Source: Motacilla alba alba
Taxonomy: Eukaryota; Chordata; Aves; Passeriformes; Motacillidae
Assembly: GCF_015832195.1 (NCBI RefSeq)
Contig: NC_052045.1
Span: forward strand, 4,340,001-4,404,000
DNA: 64,000 nt
Direction of reading: 5' to 3'
A program made the position numbers and the translations under genes. The notes under the pieces were generated by a model that worked only from the letters and a program-made list of their open reading frames with translations, was not told where the DNA came from and searched no databases. Of the stretch, positions 37,829 through 51,008 are shown piece by piece (the stretch's first letter is position 1; the number at the start of each line of letters is the position of its first letter).

Positions 37829-40800
37829 TCAGAAAAAATGAATAAAAGTGGCACAGGATTTAGAGGAGCATCATAAGTTCATCTCCTCACTTCATTCAGC
37901 TTATGAAAATAAGACTTGAGTGATCCAGCTCCATTTTATTTGTACCTGTTCAAAGGAAGAAAATACCAGGAACTGAAGCACTTTCATTTCAGCAGTGAAG
38001 GACTGGCTGAAGATTAAAGCCAGACAAAAAGATGGAAATGAGCTGCTTCAGAAAACAAACAAACAACAGAACACTGGAAACCAGTCAGCAAATGCTCCGA
38101 AACAGAAGTGGCACCTGAGAGAAGGGATGGAAATTCTGCTTCTTAATATTTTCAAATATTAAGGAAAATTCTGCTTTAGAGGAAGTGTTTTTAGGCTCAG
38201 TGCTTTGTAAATGATGCCACAGAAATCCGATCCCCTGGGAATATCCTCACTGGAGTTGTGGTGCCATCAGCTCTACAGTTCATCATGTATTGATCACGTC
38301 ATTTATTACCAATATATATAAATACATATTTAAATACTCTGTGTAGCTGCCAGTTTTAGGGTTTTTGTCACTGCAGACCTGCAAGATCAAGTCAACTTCT
38401 GCAAGCCTTAGAAAAAAAACTTTAGAAAACCAAAAGTGGGACAAACAAAAGGAATATGGAGAATACATCAGGCATGTAAGAGAAGAGCCAAACAACTGCT
38501 GTGCTCCCACCAGTGCTCTACAGGTTCTGATTTTATTTTTATCAACATCACCTTGCTCAATCAAGAATCCTCTTTTTGTTTTTTTTTTTTCTTCCCTGAC
38601 TGAGAAAACTTTTGGTTGATCCTAACCTAGCCTTGCAGGAATGCTGTTCCATGTAAATAAAGTCTTGCCTCAGGCTGCAAAGCCCTGAACTAACACAGAG
38701 CTGAGGTATTGGGGGTGGACCCTGCAGGATGTGAAAATGTGCAAAAGCAGACTTCTGGCCAGGAAAGGGAACATTAGAGGGGCTGTGTCAGGGAGCTGTA
38801 TTGATCACTATCCATTCAGACAATTTCCAAACCCCAGAACAAGGATCTGGGCTCTCAGCAATGTTTCCATGCAGGATTTTGGTGTCCATGTGCTCCCATT
38901 TAGCCTCTTTTATAATTACATGGATTAAGAAGCTGAACAATCTGGCTGCTCTTCAATATCTCTGTGACTTATTTTTGAAGAAATGAATGGAAGAGGAGGG
39001 CAATGGAAATATAACAATAACAGAAGAAGAGTTTAGAAATGATCATAGTGCTGAAGTGTGTGGGGAGTTCAGATTCTCTCAGAATTACAACAACAATGCT
39101 CTCTGCATTGCTTTCCAGTAAAGTCTGGATTTATTCTAAGTTCCTTTGACATTTTTTTTAAACAAGAGCAAGATGATGAACAAGAGTTTCAGGAACCCAG
39201 AACAGTGAAACAGAGTTTTTTGGGATGAAGGAGTTGGCTTTGGGGTTTGTTTACCTTTTTTGTTTCTGGGGTTTTCATGTTTTTTTGAATGGAGATCACA
39301 ATAAATCCAGTATTTGCTTAGGCTGATGCAGTTTCAGGGCCCTTTTCCTATCACATTAGGGCTGGAGCCTGATTTTTAAAGACAGACTGTGACTTGAATT
39401 TTCATTTGCTGACACAGCAGAAACTTTTACAGAATCCAGAGCTCTGAAGAGCATCTTGGCTCTGCTGTAATTAGGGCTGCAGGAATCCTGCAGAAATCAG
39501 GCTGACAAGCAGAACCAGGCAAGGCAAGTCACATCTCTGGCAAAAGAGATTCTGTGCAACTTTTTCCCCTTCATCAGCAAAACCACTCCAAGAGGTCTCT
39601 GCCCTCCTTGCAGGATTCCTGCCCCATCTGAGCACGCCTGGAACCCTGTTATAAACAGGATTAATGCCATGATCCTGCTTAAAATCGACCCTGCAGAAAG
39701 AAAAGGAGGGGAAAGAGGCATTTTCAGCTGTGACTCTTTTCACAGCCAACCCTGCATATGGTTGTTACCACCACAGGCAGGGAGATGGGGACCTATTGAA
39801 TTGGATTAAGCTGAATTTAATTAATCTCACTTCAATTAGATTTATCTAAGTGTATATTAAACTCTGTGTGTTCATCGAGTGGGAAAATGCCAATCTTTGC
39901 TCTTCAGCAGAGATTTTCGTGTGTATGCTGGAAATCTCTGTATTACAGTAAGTACTAAATATGACAAAAATGGAATATTGCTGCACTCTGGTCCAACAGC
40001 TAAACTTTGAGTTTGAATTATGGAACTAATTATTCAATTGAATTAAATAATACCTATTAAGTTTACTACCGTGTGAAAGCAACTAACTCTTTGTATGAGA
40101 GAAAGCCATTTACTACCCAAGCTCCTTAATTAAAGCATCAATAACAATAATCTCCACCTGAAATCTCCTCAGCTGTAGAAGTCACCCCTATGTCATAACC
40201 AAGATGCAGAAAAGCATATAAAAACAAGCAATGCTGGCTTTTTCCAGGCTGTAATAAAATAAGATTTATACCGACCCAAATCCAAACTTCATAGGCAGAG
40301 ATTGCTTGCAATAAATCCATATTGTCTAAAAAAAAACATAAAAAGCTGGAGAGGGTGCTCATTTATTACCCTTTAATGATTGCTTTGACCACTCCCAGTT
40401 ATAATTTCAATCTCAAAGTCTCACTGCTGCAGCTTCTTTGCACTCTAATTTCAAATGCATGGACCTGGTGCTAAAGGCATCAATTTTTCACATTTGCCAG
40501 CAAGATAAAAATGCAACAATGAATAGGAAACCCCCAAAACCCAAGAGTACACATCTGCAGGCAGTTTTGCTTGGGATTGAATAGAGTGTCTAACATCTCT
40601 GTTTGCTGTATTTGGCCCCACTGAGTACAGAAGGTAAATTTCCCAACTAAAACAAGCTCAGAAGTAGGTGAGACTTCAGAGACTTGTCTTAGGATAATCA
40701 CAGGTAAAGACTTAGGTTGGATGAACTAAGAGGAGAGCCAGTGACCCAGCTGCAGTGAGAGTCAGATGCCTCAGGACTCAGCAAAAGGTCATTTTGGCCA

Positions 40801-43445
40801 ACAATATCCAGCACAGGCTGTGGTGGTGTTGGTAGTGGGATCCAGACATTCCAAAGGGGTTTTCCCAAATAATGAGGTGAGGAAGGAGCTGTGGGGTCCC
40901 AGAGAGGCCCCACCCCAGCCAGGAGGCTGCAGGACGTGTTTACAGGAGATAAAAATTTACAGCAATAAATCATAGCTTTAATCCCCTTGCCTCCTCGCAC
41001 GCAAACCCCAAGATTAATCCAAAATATAAAAGCAAAGTTTTACAATAAAGCTTCAGTCATGGAATGTAAAACAACAGTGGCAAATACCTGAAAGGGGGAG
41101 TAGCCAAGTATTTCACATATCAACCAATATTTACTAAGCACTTTCTTACTACTGACTCTGATATGAACCAAAAAACTTCCCCAGTGAGAGCCTTAAAGGA
41201 GAACAAAACCCAAACCAAACACAGCCCCAGCACAGAACTGGGGGGTGAACACACTGAACACACTGAAAAGTGTTCTGGGACAAGGACAGAGAGCCCAGGG
41301 TGAAATTAAATCCTTATTTCTCATTAAGGCAACAGCCAGTCTGCTTGGAAACCTGGCATTTTCAACACAATTTACATTTCTAGAGTTGTTATTTAAAATA
41401 TCTTCTCTGAAGCCACTGGGTTTCAGTTGTCATGGATGATCAGAAGAAGGGACCTCACAGATCCGTGCTCAGCAGTGATGAGGGACAGCTCATTAATTAA
41501 TGTCACACTGGCACTGGAGCACAAACAGCAGAGAACTTTCTTTGGACAGAGGACAAAGTTCAGGAGTTTTTAGAACTGCAACAGTGAATTATTCTCTGTA
41601 TTGGTAAGGCTTTTTTCTTCCTTGAGGATGACGCATACACAATTAACAAACAGCTGCCTAAAGCACAGGGACCAGGAGCTTTTGCCCATTTCACACCTCA
41701 AATTATGGCTCAGACTCTTCTGCAGTGGTTTATGCTATGGCAGAAATATGTAAAATTACAGACATTGAAAAAACTTCTATAACTGAAGGAATACAAAATA
41801 ATTGTAAAGAAGAATAAATTATGTATTGTTTGTATGCATTAAAATGACTCCTCTCCATCCAGACCCTATGGAAGAACACAGTTCTAATGTTGTAGCCAAA
41901 AATAATCTGACATTTTCACCATTTATCCAAAATATTGCTGAGTTACTTTACCCTATAATTGGTTGGAAAGCTGGGAGTATCAAACATGCCTGACAGCAAA
42001 TGAAATAGAAAAATCCAGTGAATATTGCATGTAACACTTGACATAACATACCTGTTTTCTTCTTTAGACATCACGAGAGCCAAACTCCTGTTTGTGAGCC
42101 CAGCTGAGCATCCACAGAAAACAAAACACATTTCCCAGTGGTCCCAAACTCACTGGCACTGCTTTTATGGTCATGCACATGCTGTGCTCTACAGGAACGA
42201 AACAGGGCTGTTTAAAAAGTATTACATTAAAAAAAAAATATTCTGGAACTGCTTTACAAATATCCTCATCAGTACCAGAAGTAGCTTTGGGCTTAAAAAC
42301 TAAAATTTCAATGATGTAAATGTTTAGGGGATGGTACTCCAAGCTCATAAAAACTCTGGTATAGGTGAGCAGCTCCAGCAACTACCAAAAGAAAACCACA
42401 TTTTGCATCTTCCTAAAACGGGGCTGCCTGAATTTATCCTCTCTCAAAAAGGATGTGAGGTAGAGCCACATAATGGAGACAAAAGTCTGCACCTGAGAAA
42501 GGCCAAGCCTTCATTTCCCTGCCGGCTGAGGTTCCTCCAGCTGATCTGATAGGAGGATGTCACCATTACCACATCATCTTCCATAATTAAGTTCAGAAAT
42601 TATCACCAAACTTTGGGTAGAAGTGGGCTCATCAGCCTGAGAATCAGTTTCCTGTTCTGGCATTGGCAATCTCATTTTTGGCACTCCTGCATGCATTTCC
42701 CACTAACAGGGGTCTAAAGCTGGCTCCTGCCATCAGCTGAAATCCTTGGAGCCACATCCCTGAAGAAGCTGACTTCAAACCAGCTTTTTGAAGCACACAC
42801 AAACCCCCCTGAAAGCCCCCAAATAAGTCAATAACTCAGCAGGAAGAGGGGAGAATTTCCTGTATTAAAACCCACCAAGGCTCAGCTCGGTGGCTGTGCA
42901 AGCACAGAAAAGAGCCATAAAACATCTAATGAGGCACTTGCTGAATTACACATCCTGCTCCTTATTTTGGAGGCAAGCGTGGCATAAACATAAACATGGA
43001 ATTCTCCAAAGCATCGTTGTTTTTTTTTTTTTACAGCTTGTGCATTAAAAATAACGTCCAGCAGAATTCTCCAGATCTGGAACCAAATGCCAGCAGGATT
43101 TGCCAAAATTGCCTGCAGATGTCTGCTGGCCAGGCAGCCCCAAAATGCTGCTGGATGCAGCCCTGAAAATCCATTCCACAGGAGCCCTCTCCTCTCTGGC
43201 TTTGAGGAGAGGCCAGAGCTCCCTGCACTGCTGCTATTTTCACCCCTAAATCCCTGCTAGCTTTGTAAAAAGCTGCTTCTTCCTCAATTTTTTTTTCATT
43301 ATATCTGATTCCAGTTCCCTGTGCCTGCCTTCATCTCTGTGGATCCCCCAAAAGCTCTGAAATAATCAGAATTTTCTGGTCTTTGCATTCTAAGAAATTT
43401 CCCAAGACCAGAAATTTAAATATTGGGATAAATAAAATAAATATC
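37829..43445. other. Intron sequence without recognised genes
   Basis: Nothing was recognised beyond homopolymer runs (for example T-runs near 38580 and 43020) and a 9-bp duplication at about 41246-41266. ORFs reach 105 codons without motifs. Confidence 0.55.
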
Positions 43446-43448
43446 AAA

Positions 43449-43479
<31 letters not shown>

Positions 43480-43482
43480 ATA
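43446..43482. repeat. (AAAT)n microsatellite, about 9 copies
   Basis: This is an uninterrupted AAAT array, flanked on the left by imperfect copies from about 43431. It is likely length-polymorphic. Confidence 0.92.
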
Positions 43483-46400
43483 TTAATGTAATTTAAATAT
43501 TAACAACAGGATTTTCTCCCTTTCAAAAGGAGAACCTGGAGTCAACCTCAGGGGCTTTCTATCCACAAACCCCTTCCAAAGGGGCCCAAGAAATTGTCAA
43601 TTATTCTATCACTGACTGCAAGTTGCTGCATTGATGGAGAATTAAATATAAATGCTTCCATCATCTTAGGAATGATATTTTTTTAAAGCTTTCCCCTTTG
43701 CAGTTCTCGTGCTTTGACTGAAACCAAAGGAATGTATGCACTGTGAATGCCCTGCATTGTTCTCAGTTAATTCATAATTTAAAAACTGAATTATAATAAA
43801 TAATTAGGTGAAAACAGCATTGTGCCACTTATACCCTCCCAGAAGATGAAAGAAATTTTCCTTAAATTAATCCATTTTCACAGCCATTTTAATCTTCTTT
43901 TAGGTAAAAGTAATTCATACAAAAAATGTAAATATTTGATGTTTCTATTTTCACAGGGTACTCAATAATTTCCATTAACGTGGCCAATAAAAATGTGCAT
44001 AGATAAATGTTACATCCTATAGTCTTTATTCTAAAATGAACAGGTATAGTAAATAAATATACATGCACCTCAAAAAAATGTTATTTCTACAGACTGAGAA
44101 GGTTTCTATCCAACTTCTATAAAACTTTTAATGGCTGAGAGGTTTTTCCTTTATTCCGATTCCACATACTATTCAAGAATTCAGATAATAATGAAAATAT
44201 AGGAATCTCAACTAATAAATTCAGAAAATCTTACTCAGCAATATTTTCAGCAAGACTGATTTCTGAATTTTAACACTTTAAAAACTGCTTATAAACAGCA
44301 TTAATTGCTGTTTGGTTTTCCTTCAACAGCTGGCCAAGTAATTTGCTTTCCTTAATAAAACAGCAGCTTTCCACAGCTTTGCCAAAAATGGCTGGAATTC
44401 AAAAGTATGGAGGAATGGAAGTATTTTGTTTGATACTCTGCATATCTTAGCAAAATTTTTAATTCATATTTTATGTTTTGGATAAATCTGCCCTGAGAAA
44501 ATGCATTGCAATGAGCAAATATCTGCTCATTCCCCTTTGCAGCCTTTTAGACTGGAGCCAATCTGCAATCATGGGAAATGTGCTTTAAAATTTGCACTTT
44601 TTGGTTTGGTTTCAAGCTACTCTAAAGGTAAACTGAAAATTTTTTCAAATAAGCAGCTGAAAGTAAAAAAAGATAATAGGGAAAAGTTATGTTTCATTTA
44701 GAATTTCTCTGTAATTATGTCAATAAAAATAGCAACAGGAACAATTGCATAACTCCTCCAAACTCTACCCTTTCCCTTGTTAATTTAATATATTTAGGGA
44801 GAAAACACCATAATCCATGAAAATAGAAGTGGATTTTTGAGTTCATTGTGATTTTAGCTGTTAAAAAAAATGAAAAATTTATATTTAAAATGTGTATTTG
44901 TTCTTGTTTAAGGTCTTGTAACAGAGTTCTGCTTCAACCCCACCTCCATTTACAGCAGTTCTGTTGTTCCAAACCCCCTTCAGAGAATCCTTGTGCTGGC
45001 ATCAACACAGAGGGAAAAACTGGAGCATGAATAACTCCTGGAATCACAAAGCCATTAAGGCATCACCTCCATCTCCTAACTGGGAGCAAGTTTTAGAGAT
45101 CTTTCAGGAATATATAGGTCAGCATCTGTCACTCAGAGCCCCCTTGACAAAGCTCAGTTTGATGTGTTTAATTCCTGCCCTCGTGTGATGCTCCTTGTTC
45201 ACCAGGAGGGAATCAACTGGGTGTAACTGTTTGTGGTACAGAACTGGGAAGTTTTACAAAGTGCTAAACACTGAGTGCCAATCTCTGGGCAAATTAGGTT
45301 CTTAAAAGTAGGGGGAAGAAAAAAAAAACAACAAAGAAAAGTAGGTTTCCAAATCTAGGTTTGATTGACTTGCTCAGCATTCACAGAACTTCTTGAATAA
45401 TTAAAATATGGTTTTGATTGTTAGATATGACTGCCAAAACATAAGAGGCTAAGCAAATAAAGAGAAACTTATAACAATCGTGCTGTCCAAATTAATTTTT
45501 CATTCCTCATGAGATACCAAATGCCTTCTTTATTCACACCAGCTAGACCTGGAGCAACATTGCTGCCACGCCTCTGACCTGGAAATCAGAAAACCATCCT
45601 TTAGGGCTGAGGCAAAAAGCTCCCAGGGAGGAGCACAGTGACTTTCTGGTTAAAAAAAAGTGGAATTACTCCCCAGAGATCAATCCATAGGAAAGATGTA
45701 AAATTGGTTATGGACCACTGTGAGCCAGCTAAACTTTACCTCAGGTGTAAAGAATTTCAGGAGTAAAGCAATGAAGGGTGCACTCTTAATTCCCCACATC
45801 TGTAAGCTCATCATAGGTGCATTTCTGGAAGTGGTTGCCCTGGTGTCTGCAACGGAGCCTTGAAATGAAAGCAAATGACTGACCTTAAAACCTGTCTGGA
45901 GCAAGACAACCAGTCTTCTTATCGTGGGTTGGTTCACTTTGCTTGCTGTGGATTTATCTGAAAATATTTTGGATTTGAGTGCCCTATTCTGCAGTTTTCA
46001 GTTCAGACACCTCCTTCATTTACATTTGACTGATTCCTTCCTGAATGCTAAAACCAACCCCGGAACACTTTAAAAATATCTGGAAAAAACTCCAAAAGCA
46101 ATCCCTAATGTCAAGAGTGGTCTTGGAAAAACAGAATGTTCATGGTCAGAAGTAGATACAGCCAACAACTCTCCAGGTGTTGATTTGCCCATGTTAGCAC
46201 TACAGTTTGTGCAGCATTTCAGTCCATTTGGAGGAGCTTTCCCTGAGCAGCCCAGGCAGAGGTTGAGCTCTGCCCCAGGTTGCAGCTGGAAGATTTTCTG
46301 CACAGCAAAAGCTGGAGATATTTGTGGAGCAATGTTTAAATCCTGAATGACCCTCGTTCAGCCCCATCACCAGGGAGTGTTTGCAGGCCAGAGCTGACCA

Positions 46401-47934
46401 GTTTTTCGTTATACACTTTCTCCCATCACAAATATCCCACCGTAAATTCCTGCCAGGAATGCAGGCACGTGCTCCCACTCAGGAACAGCTTCTCCTAATG
46501 GATCCAGCTCAGCCCTGAGCATTAATTTACCCCGAAAATAATTCTACTGCTCTGAACTCCTGAGCAGGTTCTTTTCTTATAAGAGTGCTCACACTTGAGT
46601 TCCATTTCCCTTTTTCTGTAGCAGAATAGCAAAAAAAAAAAATGCATCCAGATAATTTTTTCCCCTAGAAAAGGAATAACTTGTAGCTCTGGCCAGGATA
46701 TAAACTGGGCCAATGTGGTGGCTTCCTTTGACATCCCAAGGCACACATGAAATAGCCCTTTTTTCCCACATGAAAATAACAGCTCACCTCTCAGGCCTCC
46801 ACCCTGCACATTTGGACCATTACTTGTTTGTTCAGAAGTATAATCTTTTTACTTGCACAAAAAAAAAAAAGGGTATGAAATTAATATTTCAAAACTGCTC
46901 GATATGCCCCGGAAGCTCCTATTTAAACACTATATAACCAGGCTTCTGTTTGATCTCATTTCCCTTTTTTTTTCCTTCATCCCAAGACTCCTTTCAAGTG
47001 TTAGACAAATCTCCTCCAGTCTAACATCAAAACACACTGACAGGAATAAGACTGCAAGGCTGCTGGCTCCTCTCAAGCAATGCCACCCATTGATCCATGA
47101 ATAAATGTTCCAGCTTCAAGGCACATCTCTGCTGCAGAGTTATTCTCTTTGGAGATTCAAAGAAGAGCTCCTTGTCTGGTGCCCGAAGATCTGAAAACCT
47201 GCTGGAGTAACTGGGGGATTGAGGAACTTGACATTGTGGTTTGCAGCGTTTGGCAGGATTTACCAGCTGGCTCTCTCGGGAAATAGCAGAATTTCAGAGG
47301 AATGCCATACAAGATTTAAACACTCTCTTTTTTTTTCAGATTTGCAGCATTCTGCTGCCAGTTTGAGGATTGGTTAAAAGAAAAACGAGCTTTTTTTGAT
47401 CACTGTATTTTTATATTAGATGATAAATTATGATCAAGAACCTAAATTACAAAGGTCTTGCTTTCAGTTTGTTAACTAGTATTTTTAGTGACATTGTACC
47501 AATAATTTACCAGAAAAATTCCTTGATCACTGTATTACCTGCAAAATGCTGGGGATATTGAAGATGTAACTGAAGCCTTCCAGAAATTATGCATTTAGAA
47601 AATCTTTGAGAAATTCAATAAATATTTTCAGGGATGTGGCTTTGGTTTTGCTGCCACGTAATGCACAGAACTGAAAAGATGCAGCTTCAGTCATTTTGCC
47701 CCAAAAACCTCTGTGCAGTAGTAGCCTGGTGTCTTAGACCTTGGTTAAGCCCCACCCCAAGATTAGCTCCTGGAAACCAAGTCCTTCTAAGAACAGCAAT
47801 TCAGATAGCTCTGAATCATCTTCTGGCTTTTAAATATAAACTTGTTTTCAATGTCTGTGGCATTCACAGCTTGAAACACTCACTAGCACAGAAATACAGG
47901 CTGGAGAAAGCTGAACCATGGACACTTCAAGTGG
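43483..47934. other. Intron sequence without recognised genes
   Basis: AT-rich tract with A-runs near 46630 and 46860. No exon, RNA gene or transposon was recognised. Confidence 0.55.
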
Positions 47935-48135
47935 AGATACAGATAGATGATGATATAGAAAACATAGATATAGATTATATAGATATAAATATAGATATAT
48001 AGATAGATGATTAGATATAGAGATATATAGATAGATATAGATATAGATATATAGATATATAGATATAGATATAGATATAGATATAGATATATAGATATAT
48101 AGATATAGATATAAATATAGATATGTACAGATATA
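47935..48135. repeat. TATAGA-type microsatellite, about 200 bp
   Basis: An imperfect array of ATAGAT, TATAGA and GATA units, with purer stretches in 48030-48110. A 176-codon minus-strand ORF over it is rich in Tyr, Ile, Ser and Leu and is a repeat artefact. Confidence 0.93.
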
Positions 48136-49863
48136 ACAAAACATTTGCCTGAAATTTTGTGCCACTATTTTATTTTGGGTCAAGTGCTCTAGTTTGTAAA
48201 TAAAGCTGAAAGGAGATGCTCTGAAAAAAGATGGGGGGGGAAAGGAAAATAGCAAATGTAACTGGAGTCCTGACTGAAGCTTATCTGAAGAGCTGTGATG
48301 AATGCTGCTATAACATATCAAATGCCAGTTAACAATAGTCTGCTGAAAAAGAGCTGGCTTTGGGAGATATTTACTCACGTCATTCTTGGCAAGAACTCAA
48401 AGTATGACTCACTCCTGGAACATTTATACTACTGGTTACAGATAAAAAGACATCCAGGTCTGTCTATCAATAGCCAACTCACTTTTTAAAATTGTGTTTT
48501 TCTACATGACCCTCTCTTAAATTGGGATGTTTAAAGTATATTTAGTTTCTTTTTAAGGGAAAAAAGTACTGTTTAGGAAGCAAGAATCTGTTGGTAAAGC
48601 AAAAATGGCATAGAATGAACCTGACTGAAATTTATCTGAGCTAAACAATGGGATTGAAATATTGGTTGAAACTAAGCTGCCAACCTGCAGATGGAATCAA
48701 AGAAAATGAGAAGCTTTTACTTTCTGCAGAGCTATTTATCACCAAGGCCTGACTGCAGTGCATATGGATTGTAAGGGACTAGGAGAGGAGTGGAAAATAA
48801 TGGGCTAGTGCTTCCCTCAACAGCTTAAAAGTAATATGGCTTAAACTTGAATATACCTTGTCATTTTTTAGAAAATCACACACACAAAAATTGACAACAA
48901 ATGAGGAATTCAAAATGTGGTTTGGCATTTTATTCCATCACATTCTCTTAGGACAGTAGATAATTACAGTTATTTGTATGTGATATATGAATAAACAGAC
49001 AAGCATCAAACATCCTGGGGCTGAATATAGGTATGTTTTAGTTAACAATACCCGAGGGAGGAATTGCAAGCCCTCCAGTGAGCTGTTCCTTTTGGCAGAA
49101 GGCACATAAAACTGTTGGGAAGAACATTAGAGTAGGAAATCAAGGTGTGGATGAGGTCAGAAGTGAGTGTGGAGTTTGTTTTTTGTTTAACAGCCAGCTC
49201 TTACTCAATCTGTGCTCAATTTTAGAAACTAAACAGGCAAAGGAGGTGAGTGGCGACTCTGCTTTTAGCAGCTCCTCGTCAATATTTGGGAGGCAGCAGC
49301 AGCAGCATCTCCCTCACAGGACTCGCACAAATCTGTGCTCAGAGCTGCCTCTGTCCTGCCCACACAAACTGGTTGCTGAGAATTTTAAACTTTCTGTGCT
49401 GACAGACCCCAAAGAGAACGCTGCATTTCACCTGAGGCCGTGGAGAAGGCTTCCAAAATTGAATGACAGAACTGGGATTATGGGTGTGGAGTTTGATTAG
49501 AAGTGTGTAGTATCACGTGGTGGAGAACCTGGAGTTTAAAGGTGTAGAATGTAGTAATATATATGTGAAGCAAGATGGATGTTTTAGGATGGAGCTTGTT
49601 CTTCTTCTTCACCTTCCTCTTCTTTTGTAATTAGACAGAAAAGTCCACATTGTGGGGCACAAGTGATTAGTTATTGGGTTAAAAGTAAAAATAATTTAGG
49701 TGTCATTCCTTAATTGGATAATTTTTCCTTAAAAAACCTTATAAAGATAGATACGGGGCCATTTTGTAGCTTGTAGCGAGCTCATCCCATGGGAACACCC
49801 CTGGAATGATGGTCCTGAGAGGGCTCTGGCACCTGAAAGGCAGCCCAGCCAGCACCCAGACAG
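48136..49863. other. Intron sequence without recognised genes
   Basis: No gene was recognised between the two tandem arrays. A 140-codon plus-strand ORF (49078-49500) has no motif. Confidence 0.55.
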
Positions 49864-50513
49864 ATGGACACGGACATGGACACGGACAGGAACATGGACA
49901 CGGACGTGAACATGGACACAAACATGGACATGGATAGGGACATGGACAGGAACATGGACACGGACGTGAACATGGACACAAACATGGACATGGATAGGGA
50001 CATGGACAGGAACATGGACACGGACGTGAACATGGACACAAACATGGACATGGATATGGACATGGACATGGACATGGACAAGGACAAAAAACATGGACAT
50101 GAACATGGACACAAACATGGACATGGATATGGACATGGACATGGACAAGGACAAAAAACATGGACATGAACATGGCATGGACATGGATATGGACATGGAT
50201 ATGGATATGGACATGGATATGGATATGGATACGGACATGGACACGAACAGGAACAAGGATATGGACGAGGACAAAAACATGGACATGGACACGGACAAGG
50301 AAAAAACGTGGACATGAACGTGGACATGGAACAGGACAAAAACATGGAGATGAACATGGCATGGGCATGGACATGGACATGGACATGGACATGGACATGG
50401 ACATGGCATGGAGATGGAGATGGAGATGGACAAGGACACAGGCATGGACATGGACACAAACATGGACACGAACACGGACATGGACAAGGACATGAACATG
50501 GACATGGACATGG
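49864..50513. repeat. GGACAT hexamer array (650 bp) with a 60-bp higher-order repeat
   Basis: The basic unit on the plus strand is ATGGAC, with variants such as ACGGAC, ATGGAT and ATGAAC. In the left part the variants form a 60-base higher-order unit: 49921-49980 is identical to 49981-50040, and the flanking blocks match partly. The right part is more homogeneous (50364-50405) or degenerate. Because T is always followed by G or A on the plus strand, the minus strand has no stop codon in any frame. That produces three long overlapping minus-strand ORFs of His-Val, Met-Ser and Cys-Pro repeats. These are artefacts of composition, not genes. Confidence 0.96.
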
Positions 50514-50824
50514 CAGGGCCATGGCATGGCCTTACAAAGGCTCTTGCATTTCCATGGCAGGGCGTGCTCGTGGCTCACAGCAGCTGTGACTCATCCGAGG
50601 TCCAGGCTCTCATCCCAGCCCCTCCATGCAGCCATGCATGGCACTGCTCTTCCCACTCATTTTGGGCACAGTTTGGGCCCTCACACTTGGCTGGCATTCC
50701 TTCTGCTCAGCTATCAGTGTATACATGGATATATGGATGTGTGTGTAACAGTACCCATGGATATACAGACCTGAATTTCTGGACATTTCCTGCCTTGGCC
50801 CTGCACCCAAGGGTGCTTTGGGGT
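50514..50824. other. Unique sequence between hexamer array and CR1
   Basis: Contains residual CATGG motifs near the array edge and a short TATGGATGTGTGTGTAACAG stretch around 50730. No gene was recognised. Confidence 0.55.
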
Positions 50825-51008
50825 AGAAGGGACCTTGGAGATCATCTCATCCCACCTCCCACTGTCCCAGGTTGCTCCAAACCCTGTCCAGCCTGGCCTT
50901 GGGCACTTCCAGGGATCCAGGGGCAGCCACAGCTTCTCTGGATGCCCTGTGCCAGGGCCTCACCACCTTTACAGGGAGGAATTTCTCCCTGATACTTAAT
51001 CTAAATAG
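50825..51008 (-). mobile_element. CR1 LINE 3' fragment
   Basis: GAAGGGACCTTGGAGATCAT, then CACTGTCCCAGGTTGCTCCA, GGCCTTGGGCACTTCCAGGG, GTGCCAGGGCCTCACCACCT and AATTTCTCCCTGATACTTAA is the reverse complement of the CR1 3' region. It stands antisense to the plus strand, parallel to the host gene. The terminal ATTCTATGA-type repeats on its left are lost. Confidence 0.92.

Noticed and set aside
47848..48378. 176-codon minus-strand ORF with Tyr-Leu/Ile-Ser repeats
   Set aside because: It reads through the TATAGA microsatellite and has no flanking gene structure.
49739..50578. 279-codon minus-strand ORF rich in His, Val, Cys and Pro
   Set aside because: It reads through the GGACAT hexamer array. 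All three minus-strand frames are open because of base composition, so it is a repeat artefact.
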